Shown here piece by piece: positions 35,212-42,515 of a stretch of DNA of 64,000 nt. The notes under the pieces are model-generated. The model saw only the letters and a list, made by a program, of their open reading frames with translations, had not been told where the DNA came from and did not search any database. Both the position numbers and the translations under genes were made by a program. Each line of letters starts with the position of its first letter. The stretch's first letter is position 1. This DNA is from Chromohalobacter canadensis (GTDB lineage Bacteria; Pseudomonadota; Gammaproteobacteria; Pseudomonadales; Halomonadaceae). The stretch spans positions 3,038,001 through 3,102,000 of the forward strand of contig NZ_CP140151.1 in the NCBI RefSeq assembly GCF_034479555.1, in the 5' to 3' direction.

Positions 35212-36467
35212 AGGAGCTTGCTGTGCGCGACGAGCATGAGTTGGAAAGTCGCCTGATCGGCACCGGCGTGGAGCGTTTAGCGCTGCTTGGCAAGCACGCC
35301 GATGCCCTGATGCAAGGCTACAGCCGCGATGAAGTGCCACTGGAAGCCTTGAGCGATAGCGCACTGCGGCGGCTGCTTGCCGCACGCATCGTCTGGCGGC
35401 CCGACGATCAGGGTGGCGTCAAGCTGGCGCCCAGGGTGCGCGAGTTGATCGCCGAGATGTTGGCTGACGAAACCCGCCGCCAGGTCAACGCCGACGTGGG
35501 CGAAACCCTGGAGCTTTTGCGCACGCTGGTGCAGAGCTATCGCGAGGCCCAGAGCCAGGGGGAATACTGGCGCCAGGAGCAGCAGTTGCTGCGCTTGCGC
35601 CAGGCCGTCGATGACCTCAACGGACGTTTCGCTGACGCTATCGATAGTCTCTGGCAGCGCCTCAATAGCGATTTCGGTTTCGTCAGCCGCCTGAACGACA
35701 AGATCCGCGAAAACGATCGTGCCCAGAAGCAGATCGTGCGCCTGCTGGATGGCCTGCAACTGATCGACTTCGATGAGTTGATCGAACTGGTCGGTAGCGA
35801 CGGCACCCTGCGCAAACTGCTGATCAGTCAATTGCAACGCCAAGTCAGTCAGCACTACACCAGCCTGCGTGAAGTCCAGAGCCGTCTTACCGAACTGATG
35901 GCCCGGTTCCGCCAGCAGCAATCGCGTAGCCGGCTGATTAGTGGCATGGCGGCGTTTTTACGCGAACACCCCAACTTCGTTCCCGGCAATTATGCGCGGC
36001 GCAGCGAAGTGCCGGACCTGATCAACCAAGCCGTTCCTCTGATCGCTGCTGCCGCGCCGGCCCTGGATCATGAACCGGACATTCGAACGCTGACCGACCT
36101 AGTGCACCAGTTGCCGAGGCCGGTGCACAAGCCGCAGGACGTCGCTGCCGCACGGCCTGCCGAGGCCGAAGAGCAAAGTTCGGTGGCAGCTCGCCAACAG
36201 GCGCTCAAGCAAGACGTGGAAAGTTTCTACCTGACGGTGATCGACCATCCCGATCCCATGGGTATCAGCGCGCTGGCCTACCTGCAGGAAAGTGACATGG
36301 AATGGGGCGACGAGATCTGGCTCTTCCAGGTGATCGCCGAGTACCAAGGCCTACCGCGTAGTGAGCAACAGGCCTTTCGGCTACATCAATCGGAGAGCCG
36401 AGCCAGCCGCTTCAACGACCTGCGACTGATTCACGACGTCACCCTGCAACTGGCGAATTCGGCATGA
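35208..36467 (+). CDS. mksF: MksF/MukF/JetA-like kleisin subunit
   Basis: A 419-aa protein predicted to be the kleisin that bridges the SMC heads. The N-terminus resembles a winged-helix dimerisation region (residues 1-90), followed by long amphipathic helices (about 95-260: ETLELLRTLVQSYREAQSQGEYW, QLQRQVSQHYTSLREVQSRL). A linker rich in Pro and Ala and a C-terminal helical/winged segment (ALKQDVESFYLTVID, MEWGDEIWLFQVIAEYQGL) complete it. It lacks the catalytic signatures of any enzyme family I recognise. Position after mksE-like supports the call. The last codons overlap a 26-codon ORF (ATGA). Confidence 0.7.
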   Translation: MKELAVRDEHELESRLIGTGVERLALLGKHADALMQGYSRDEVPLEALSDSALRRLLAARIVWRPDDQGGVKLAPRVRELIAEMLADETRRQVNADVGETLELLRTLVQSYREAQSQGEYWRQEQQLLRLRQAVDDLNGRFADAIDSLWQRLNSDFGFVSRLNDKIRENDRAQKQIVRLLDGLQLIDFDELIELVGSDGTLRKLLISQLQRQVSQHYTSLREVQSRLTELMARFRQQQSRSRLISGMAAFLREHPNFVPGNYARRSEVPDLINQAVPLIAAAAPALDHEPDIRTLTDLVHQLPRPVHKPQDVAAARPAEAEEQSSVAARQQALKQDVESFYLTVIDHPDPMGISALAYLQESDMEWGDEIWLFQVIAEYQGLPRSEQQAFRLHQSESRASRFNDLRLIHDVTLQLANSA

Positions 36468-36544
36468 ACGAAGCGTTAACACCCAAGACGCATCGTTGGC
36501 TCAGCGACATGCACGCAACGGAGCCGGCCGATGACACCCCATGA
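36464..36544 (+). CDS. 26-codon ORF coupled to the kleisin gene (doubtful; possible relic of a fourth gene)
   Basis: The ATG lies in an ATGA overlap with the kleisin stop, the same coupling used between the other genes of the operon. The product would be a short polar peptide with no motif (MNEALTPKTHRWLSDMHA start). Related Wadjet systems have a fourth gene, jetD. This ORF may mark its loss, or be meaningless. A second small ORF (36531-36620) overlaps it in another frame. Confidence 0.25.
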   Translation: MNEALTPKTHRWLSDMHATEPADDTP

Positions 36545-36634
36545 CGAATCCCAGCAGACGCGTGTCTTTGGCATCGTCGACAGCACGCTGCGCGTGATCG
36601 AGATGTGCCGCCGCCGTTGAGGGCGGCGGGGCGC

Positions 36635-37969
36635 TTATGACGTGCCATCGGCTTGGGCGTCGAGTTCGGCGCGCCAGGCCTGCATCTGCTTGAAGCGTTT
36701 TTCCTGTCCGTATTCGGTGGGTGCGAAGAAGGTGCTCGCGGGGAGCTCCGCGGGCCAGCAGTCGTGCGCATGGCCGGCGGGATAGCCGTTGGGTTCGTTG
36801 TGCGCGTAGCGATAGCCCTCGCCGTGACCGAGGGATTCCATCAATTTGGTCGGGGCGTTGCGCAGGTAGGTGGGCACCTCGAAGTCGGGATGCGCGGCGA
36901 CGAACTGCTTGGCGGCGTTCCAGGCCTGGTCGATGGCGTTGCTCTTGGGGGCGATGGCGAGATGCAATGCGGCATGCGCGATGGCGCGCTGGCCTTCGTA
37001 GTCGCCCAGGCGCAGATAGGCATCCCAGGCAGCCATCACCAGCGGCAGGGCGCGGGGCTCGGCATTGCCGACATCCTCCGAGGCGATGGCGGCGAGGCGG
37101 CGGACAACATCGAGCGGGTCGCCGCCCCCTTGCGTGAACTGGGCGATGTACAAGAGCGCGGCGTCGGGGCGCGACGAGCGTATCGACTTGTGGATCGCCG
37201 AGAGCAGGTCGTAATAATGATCGCCCTGCTTGTCGAAGGCACTGGCCTGGTGGCCGAGCACTTCGTGCAGGGCTTGATGGGTCAGGCGTTCACCGTCGTC
37301 GCCGGGTTCGGCGAAATCGCAGGCGGTCTCCAGCAGACCCAGTGCGCGGCGGGCATCGCCCGAGGCCGCTCGGGCGAGGGTTTCGAGAACTTCGTCATCG
37401 ACCGCGATGCGGCGTTCTCCCAGGCCGCGTTCCGTGTCCGTCAGGGCCTGGCGCAGCACGCGCAGCAGATCGTCGGCTTCCAGCTTGCGCAGCACGTAGA
37501 CGCGAGCGCGTGAGAGCAGCGCCGAGTTGACCTCGAAGGACGGATTCTCGGTGGTCGCGCCGATCAACGTCAGCAAGCCGGATTCCACATGGGGTAGCAG
37601 GGCGTCTTGCTGGCTCTTGTTGAGGCGGTGGATCTCGTCGAGAAACAGCAGCGTCGGCTGCCCGCGTACTTGTCCCTCGCGCGCGCGCTCGACGGCGGCA
37701 CGGATGTCCTTGACGCCGGCCATCACCGCCGATAGGCGTTCGAGCATGGCGCCTGAGGCATCGGCGAGGATATCGGCCAAGGTCGTCTTGCCCACGCCCG
37801 GTGGTCCCCACAGAATCATCGAGCGTACCGCCCCGCTTTCCGCCATGCGACGCAGCGGCTTGCCGGGGCCGACCAGGGCTTCCTGGCCGACATAGTCGTC
37901 CAGGTTGCGAGGCCGCATGCGGTAGGCCAGCGGTGTGTTATCGGATTGGGATGAAGCGAACATGTCCAT
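36635..37969 (-). CDS. rarA: Replication-associated recombination protein A (AAA+ ATPase RarA/MgsA)
   Basis: A 444-aa AAA+ ATPase acting at stalled replication forks, related to eukaryotic WRNIP1. Features in order: [16 protein letters not shown], Walker [25 protein letters not shown] (Walker B), sensor 1 [12 protein letters not shown], arginine finger in ALLSRARV, and a C-terminal tetramerisation and collar region ending [11 protein letters not shown]. The frame stays open for another 630 codons upstream, but that part is antisense to other genes and low in quality. The start at 37969 (MDMFASSQ) matches the family N-terminus. Convergent with the mks-like operon. Confidence 0.93.
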   Translation of the reverse strand: MDMFASSQSDNTPLAYRMRPRNLDDYVGQEALVGPGKPLRRMAESGAVRSMILWGPPGVGKTTLADILADASGAMLERLSAVMAGVKDIRAAVERAREGQVRGQPTLLFLDEIHRLNKSQQDALLPHVESGLLTLIGATTENPSFEVNSALLSRARVYVLRKLEADDLLRVLRQALTDTERGLGERRIAVDDEVLETLARAASGDARRALGLLETACDFAEPGDDGERLTHQALHEVLGHQASAFDKQGDHYYDLLSAIHKSIRSSRPDAALLYIAQFTQGGGDPLDVVRRLAAIASEDVGNAEPRALPLVMAAWDAYLRLGDYEGQRAIAHAALHLAIAPKSNAIDQAWNAAKQFVAAHPDFEVPTYLRNAPTKLMESLGHGEGYRYAHNEPNGYPAGHAHDCWPAELPASTFFAPTEYGQEKRFKQMQAWRAELDAQADGTS

Positions 37970-38332
37970 GTGTATGCCACCGTGGGTGAGAGGGTGTTTA
38001 CAAAAGGGCTGCACTTGACAATACGGCGTTAAATTGGCCTCAAAATACTCATTTACCCCATGTAAACTCCGCGTTTTCGGCCAATTTTGCCTTGTCTTGC
38101 CTTCGTTCGCCTGTTTTGTAAAGACCCTCTGCGTCGGGTCACCAAAAATCGTCACTAGACTTTCGATCAACAGGCGTAATCCTGTCATACCCGCTAGGGT
38201 AAAACATTCGAGCCCCGGTAGGGTGTTTCCTATCGGGGGAGTGGGAGTCGACGAAGACTCTCGCCTAAACTGGTCAAATAGGCGGCCGGATACCCCGCGC
38301 TGCCACGCGCCGACTGCAAAGGAGGCCTGTCC
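37970..38332. other. 363-bp intergenic region
   Basis: There is no gene in this stretch. It holds the rarA leader, a 142-bp palindromic element (separate entry), a 3' half with GC-rich short repeats (for example CCCGCTAGGGTAAAAC and CGGTAGGGTG) and the strong AAGGAGG ribosome site of the hemerythrin-like gene. Its base composition is more AT-rich than the surrounding genes in the first 180 bp. Confidence 0.7.
37989..38130. repeat. 142-bp hierarchical palindromic element (MITE-like)
   Basis: The outer inverted repeats are AGAGGGTGTTTACAAAA at 37989-38005 and its complement at 38114-38130 (16 of 17 match). Inner arms are a GGCGTTAAATTGGCC block at 38025-38039 versus GGCCAATTTTGCC at 38079-38091. 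The centre is TTTAC-CCCAT-GTAAA (38052-38066). The whole could fold into one long cruciform or RNA hairpin. No clear target-site duplication was found and it has no coding capacity. Its identity as a transposon-derived or REP-like family is inferred from structure only. Confidence 0.6.
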
Positions 38333-38884
38333 ATGCCCATGCTGACCCAACTGCGCCAAGATCATGCCAACATGGCGCGTCTGCTGCACGTGCTGCAGCT
38401 CAAGCAGAAGACTTTGGCGGAAGGCGAGCGCCCCGACTTCCAGATGATGCGCGAGGTCGTGGATTATATTCTCGATTACATGAGTGGCTTCACCGCCCCG
38501 CTCGAACAGATGTGCACCGAACAGTTGAACACACGGGCGCCGGAGGCCAACGGGCTGTGTCAACGGTTGTCCGAGGACTATCGAGCGCTCAATGCCCGTC
38601 TGGCCCGGCTTTCCCAGGACCTCGACATGATCCTGATGGACGCCGTGGTGCCGATGGACCAGTTCAGCGAGGACCTCAAGGCCTATCTGGAGTCGCATCG
38701 CGCCTACTTGCGCGGCGAACGCGAGGAGCTGTTTCCGCTGATCCGCGAACATTTCGGCGAGGACGACTTGGATCAGCTGGCGAAAGCCATGCCTGAAGGC
38801 GCGGAAGCCGAGTTGGCCCGTTTGCAGCAGGCCTATCCGGCGCTTTATGCCGAGTTTCGCGAGGCGCCCTCGCCGTTGAATTGA
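38333..38884 (+). CDS. Hemerythrin-fold protein with degenerate metal site
   Basis: A 183-aa four-helix protein. Overall it follows the hemerythrin/HHE pattern: LRQDHANMARLLHVL, DYILDYM, then a late EELFPLIREHF helix. The first His (His11) and a Glu (Glu58) remain. The usual His-His-Pro is Thr54-Ala55-Pro, the third-helix His is Tyr83, and the HxxxE in the last helix is Tyr125/Glu129. A normal diiron site therefore cannot form. AAGGAGG seven bases before the ATG supports the start. The role is unknown; it could be a structural or regulatory relic. Confidence 0.75.
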   Translation: MPMLTQLRQDHANMARLLHVLQLKQKTLAEGERPDFQMMREVVDYILDYMSGFTAPLEQMCTEQLNTRAPEANGLCQRLSEDYRALNARLARLSQDLDMILMDAVVPMDQFSEDLKAYLESHRAYLRGEREELFPLIREHFGEDDLDQLAKAMPEGAEAELARLQQAYPALYAEFREAPSPLN

Positions 38885-38913
38885 GCCGTCTTGCCGCGTG
38901 TATGGCATGGCCA

Positions 38914-40173
38914 TCACCTGGCGCGTGCCCGGGGCAGTTCGTCCCAGCGCGTGGTATAGCAGGCCGAACGGTAGGCGCTGTTCATCTGCCAGGGAGCGTC
39001 GGCGGGTTGCGGGCCCAGGGTCAGTGCTTGGCGTCCGTAGCGGGCGCGAATGGCGTCCCAGGCATGCATCAGCGCCTCCTGTCGCGCCGGCTCGGCGCCG
39101 TCGAAGAGCGTCGTCTGGCTCTGTCGGCGGGGTGTCAGCTCGGTGAGCATCACCCCCAGTTTTTGATAGGCCGCGGGCTGCCAGAGCCGCGCGAGTAGGT
39201 GTTGTGCCGCGCGGTTGAGTTGTTGCGTGTCGGCGCTGGGAAAGGGCAGCGCTGCCCACTCGCAGGCCTGATGAAAGCTGCCGGCATGGTGCGGGTTGGT
39301 ACGCATGTACACGCCGATGGCCGAGGCTTGCATGGCGTCGCGTCGCAGCTTTTCGCCGGCACGCTGGCAATGATGACGCAAGGCACCGGCCAGGGAGGCG
39401 CGGTCGCGGAGTGGCTGGCCGAACGAGCGCGAACAGAGGATGCTGCGGCGCGGTGTTTCCAGGTCGCCCATCGCCAGGCAGGCCTGGCCGTTGAGCTCGG
39501 CGGCGGTGCGCGCCAGTACCACGCTGAAGCGCCGCCGCAACACGCTGTCGGGTGTCTCGCGCAGGGCGGCGGCGGTCACGATGCCCATGCCGGCCAGGCG
39601 TGCATTGAGGCGTTCTCCCACGCCCCATACATCGCGCGGCGATAGCCGGTTCAGGTGTGCCGTCAAGTCGGGCGCGTCCGCGCTTCGCCAAACGCACACC
39701 TGGGGGCGTGTCGGTTGTGTCTTGGCCTGTCGATTGGCGAGCTTGGCCAGGGTGCGCGTCGGCGCGATGCCGATGGAAACCGGCAGGCCGACTCGGCGTT
39801 GCACGCTGCGCACCAGTGTTGCGCCGAGGGCGTGCCAATCCTCGCGCATGCCGCGTAGATCCAGAAAGCATTCGTCGATGGAGTAGGGCTCAAGCGTAGG
39901 GACCTGCTGTGCCAGCACTTGCTGCACGCGTGCCGAGAGGTCGCCGTAGAGCGTGTAGTTGGAGGATTTCAGCACGATGCGTCGACGCAGATGCGGTTCG
40001 ATCTTGTGGGTCGGGATGCCCATCGGGATGTCGAGTGCCTTGAACTCCTCGGAACGCGCGATGACACAGCCATCGTTGTTGGATAGCACGCCCACCGGAA
40101 CGCCTTCCAGACGTGGTTCGAACAAACGCTCACAGGCGGCATAGAAGTTGTTGCAATCGATCAGCGCGAACAT
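38914..40173 (-). CDS. umuC: Y-family DNA polymerase V catalytic subunit UmuC
   Basis: A 419-aa error-prone translesion polymerase. Palm motifs: ALIDCNNFYAACE (metal Asp), YSIDECFLDL (catalytic Asp-Glu), with SNNDGCVIARS and GIAPTRTLAKLAN between. The helix-hairpin-helix VWGVGERLNARLAGMGI and little-finger domain follow, and the terminal TLFDGAEPARQEAL is typical of UmuC. Its start overlaps umuD by 13 bp, the usual umuDC arrangement. Transcription is expected from the SOS promoter upstream of umuD. Confidence 0.94.
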   Translation of the reverse strand: MFALIDCNNFYAACERLFEPRLEGVPVGVLSNNDGCVIARSEEFKALDIPMGIPTHKIEPHLRRRIVLKSSNYTLYGDLSARVQQVLAQQVPTLEPYSIDECFLDLRGMREDWHALGATLVRSVQRRVGLPVSIGIAPTRTLAKLANRQAKTQPTRPQVCVWRSADAPDLTAHLNRLSPRDVWGVGERLNARLAGMGIVTAAALRETPDSVLRRRFSVVLARTAAELNGQACLAMGDLETPRRSILCSRSFGQPLRDRASLAGALRHHCQRAGEKLRRDAMQASAIGVYMRTNPHHAGSFHQACEWAALPFPSADTQQLNRAAQHLLARLWQPAAYQKLGVMLTELTPRRQSQTTLFDGAEPARQEALMHAWDAIRARYGRQALTLGPQPADAPWQMNSAYRSACYTTRWDELPRARAR

Positions 40174-40625
40174 GTCGGCTCGGCCGGTTCATCACCCGTG
40201 GCGGGCAAGGCGTGAATGGCGTAGCAGATGACGCCCCACAAGCGGTCATCGTCGGTCTCGAAGGGCAGCGTCGCCAGACCGGGGCGTGACGGCGCGAGGT
40301 ACAGCTGAGCCTCGCGGCGCTCTAGGCGCAACACGCTCAGTTCGCCGTCGATCACTGCGACCAGCCAATGCCCGGGTCGCGGAGAAATGGCGCGGTCGAT
40401 CACCAGCAAGTCACCGTGGTACAGGCCGGCGTGGCGGTGGTCATCACCCTCCAGATGCATGAAGAACGTCGACGCGGGACGCCGTACCAAGTGACGATGC
40501 AAGTCCAGCGGCGCTTCTCGGTAGTCGTCGGCGGGGGAAGGAAAGCCGCTGGCGCCGCGTGGCAGGATGTCGCTCGATGCTGGCGCCGAGGTGGACGCGG
40601 CGAGAGCGATAGGCGTCATGGACAT
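40161..40625 (-). CDS. umuD: UmuD-like protein lacking the Ser/Lys catalytic dyad
   Basis: A 154-aa homologue of the RecA-stimulated self-cleaving polymerase V subunit. The GFPSPADDY segment after Ser26-Gly27 aligns with the Cys24-Gly25 cleavage region of E. coli UmuD, and HGDLLVIDRAI and VIDGELSV match the beta core. However, the position of catalytic Ser60 is Asp62 (EGDDHRHAG) and that of Lys97 is Leu99 (SVLRLE). Self-cleavage by the normal mechanism should be impossible. GAGG eight bases before the ATG at 40625. First gene of umuDC, directly under a LexA box. Confidence 0.85.
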   Translation of the reverse strand: MSMTPIALAASTSAPASSDILPRGASGFPSPADDYREAPLDLHRHLVRRPASTFFMHLEGDDHRHAGLYHGDLLVIDRAISPRPGHWLVAVIDGELSVLRLERREAQLYLAPSRPGLATLPFETDDDRLWGVICYAIHALPATGDEPAEPTCSR

Positions 40626-40653
40626 GGCGAGACCTCGAGAACGAAATAAAAGG

Positions 40654-40673
40654 TACTGTAAAAATAAACAGTA
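40654..40673 (-). promoter_or_regulatory. LexA (SOS) box of umuDC
   Basis: TACTGT-N8-ACAGTA, that is CTG-N10-CAG with a perfectly symmetric, AT-rich spacer, as in the E. coli consensus. It lies 28 bp upstream of the umuD start and will place umuDC under SOS control. Confidence 0.93.
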
Positions 40674-40754
40674 TTATGCCTCGAGGCAAGTCGAGCCATC
40701 TCATCGGGTGGGTGGGTAAGGTAGAATGAGCGCACGTGTTTTTGAGGAAGTCGT

Positions 40755-41648
40755 ATGGACCGCCTGCAGGCGATGCACATCTTTCGCGCCGTGGTCGAAG
40801 CTGGCAGTTTCGCTGGCGGTGCGCGCAAGCTGGAATTCTCCAATGCCATGGTCAGCAAACAGATCTCCAAGCTGGAGGCCAGCCTGGGGGTGCGCTTGTT
40901 GACGCGTACCACACGGCGCTTGCAGTTGACCGCCGAGGGCGAGCGTTACCTCAATGGCGCTAGCCGCTTGCTCGACGAATTGCAGGAGCTGGAGACAGGG
41001 CTTAGCGAGCAGCGCGGCGAGGTGCGCGGCAAGTTGCGTCTCTCCGCACCGCTGGATTTCGGCGTGCGCGCACTGATACCCGCCTTGCAGGCGTTCGAGC
41101 GTCGCCATCCCGCGGTGATGCTCGATGTCGTACTCGAGGATCGCCGTGTCGACCCGGTGGCAGAAGACTTCGATCTGGTGGTGCGTATCGGTGAGCTGGA
41201 GGATTCCAGTTTGATCGCTCGGCCGTTGATGGACATGCCGCGCCACGTTTACGCCGCGCCGGAGTATCTGGCACGGCACGGGACGCCCACGCATCCCGCC
41301 GAGTTACGTGAGCATCGTTGTCTGCACTATAGCCTGGCGCGCGAAGGGCACTATTGGCACTTCCAGGTCGCCGGGGCGCCGTATCGGGTGCGCATCCGGC
41401 CGGTCATGGCCTGTAACAACGGACGCGCCCTGACCGAGGCGGCGATACGCGGCATGGGGCTGGTCTATAAACCGGCATTCCTGGGTGAGCCGGAAGTCGA
41501 GGCCGGGCGACTGGTCCGGGTGCTGGACGATTTCAGCGTGGCGCCGATCAGCGTCCATCTGTTGTATGCCGAGCGTGAGTTCATCCCCGCGCGCCTGAGG
41601 GCCTTAGTGGATACGCTGCTGGCGCACTTCGCGGAGACCCGCGCATGA
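40755..41648 (+). CDS. LysR family transcriptional regulator
   Basis: A 297-aa regulator. The N-terminal winged helix-turn-helix (residues 1-62: MHIFRAVVEAGSFAGGARKLEFSNAMVSKQI) is followed by a periplasmic-binding-protein-like effector domain, with the CrgA-type FGVRALIPALQAF and LEDRRVDPVAEDFDLVVRIG segments. The target and inducer are unknown. Its stop overlaps the murI start by four bases, so they are probably co-transcribed. Divergent from umuDC with a 129-bp shared promoter region holding the LexA box. Confidence 0.9.
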   Translation: MDRLQAMHIFRAVVEAGSFAGGARKLEFSNAMVSKQISKLEASLGVRLLTRTTRRLQLTAEGERYLNGASRLLDELQELETGLSEQRGEVRGKLRLSAPLDFGVRALIPALQAFERRHPAVMLDVVLEDRRVDPVAEDFDLVVRIGELEDSSLIARPLMDMPRHVYAAPEYLARHGTPTHPAELREHRCLHYSLAREGHYWHFQVAGAPYRVRIRPVMACNNGRALTEAAIRGMGLVYKPAFLGEPEVEAGRLVRVLDDFSVAPISVHLLYAEREFIPARLRALVDTLLAHFAETRA

Positions 41649-42457
41649 CGGCGCCAATTCTGATCTTCGACTCCGGTATCGGCGGGCTCTCGGTGGTCGG
41701 TGCCTTGCGCACACGCCTGCCGGGCGCACCGCTGGCGTATGTGTGTGATAACGCCGCGTTGCCGTATGGCACCAAGCCCGATGCCTGGTTGGTTGCGCGG
41801 ATCGTCTCGGTGTGTCGCGCGGCGGTGGCGGCGAGTGGTGCTCGCGCCCTGGTGGTGGCCTGCAACACGGCCAGCACCTTGGCGCTAAAGGCCTTGCGCG
41901 AGTGCTTGAGTATCCCGGTGATCGGCACCGTGCCGGCGATCAAGCCAGCGGCCCATGCCTCGCGCAGTGGTGTATTCGGGTTGCTGGCGACCTCGGCGAC
42001 GGTGTCGCGCCCTTATACGCAGCGTTTGATTGGTGAGTTTGCGCCGGATTGCACGGTGGTAAGGCTGGCCGCCGATCCGCTGGTCGCGCAGGCCGAACGT
42101 GTCCTGACCGGGATGCCGTGGGACGATGCGGTCATCGCCGCCAGTCTGGCGCCGTTATGGGAAGCATCGCGTCTTGATACCGTAGTGCTGGGATGCACGC
42201 ACTTTCCGCTGCTGCGCGAGGCGCTCGAGAGGCATGCGCCGCGCGAGATTGTGTGGATCGATTCCGGTGACGCCATTGCGCGGCGCGTGGCGCAGATCGT
42301 TTCTCCGATCGTATCAGAGGCCGCGCGTGATGCGCCGGGTAGCGATGCAAGCTGGGCCAGCGCTCCGCAACAATCGGGCCTGGCCCGCACCCTGGCGGGC
42401 TACGGCTTCAGCGCACCGAATCCTTTGGCATTGCCTGACACTGTTTTAACCTTTTGA
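41645..42457 (+). CDS. murI: Glutamate racemase
   Basis: A 270-aa cofactor-independent racemase that makes D-glutamate for peptidoglycan. The two active-site cysteines are in VACNTAS (about residue 75) and GCTHFPLL (about 182), and the N-terminal IFDSGIGGLSVV loop provides the acidic residue. The length is usual. It is coupled by ATGA overlap to the LysR gene, an unusual partner. trmA follows after 58 bp. Confidence 0.95.
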   Translation: MTAPILIFDSGIGGLSVVGALRTRLPGAPLAYVCDNAALPYGTKPDAWLVARIVSVCRAAVAASGARALVVACNTASTLALKALRECLSIPVIGTVPAIKPAAHASRSGVFGLLATSATVSRPYTQRLIGEFAPDCTVVRLAADPLVAQAERVLTGMPWDDAVIAASLAPLWEASRLDTVVLGCTHFPLLREALERHAPREIVWIDSGDAIARRVAQIVSPIVSEAARDAPGSDASWASAPQQSGLARTLAGYGFSAPNPLALPDTVLTF

Positions 42458-42515
42458 TTTCCATGAGACGGTGTCGCTGCGGCGGCACCGCGAGTTTTTG
42501 CTGAAAGGAGTTTTC

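Noticed and set aside
36531..36620. A 29-codon ORF after the kleisin gene as a separate gene
   Set aside because: No ribosome site, no recognisable motif, and it ends inside a GC-rich hairpin. It is mentioned only as possible gene debris.
36608..36629. Intrinsic terminator between the SMC operon and rarA
   Set aside because: An 8-bp GC stem is present, but no T-tract follows on either strand, so it is not listed as a terminator.
37970..39871. A 634-codon upstream extension of the rarA frame on the minus strand
   Set aside because: It runs antisense to the hemerythrin-like gene and overlaps umuC in a different frame. It crosses the palindromic element and is rich in Arg/Pro/Ala as expected for an out-of-frame GC-rich shadow. 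The rarA family N-terminus is at 37969.
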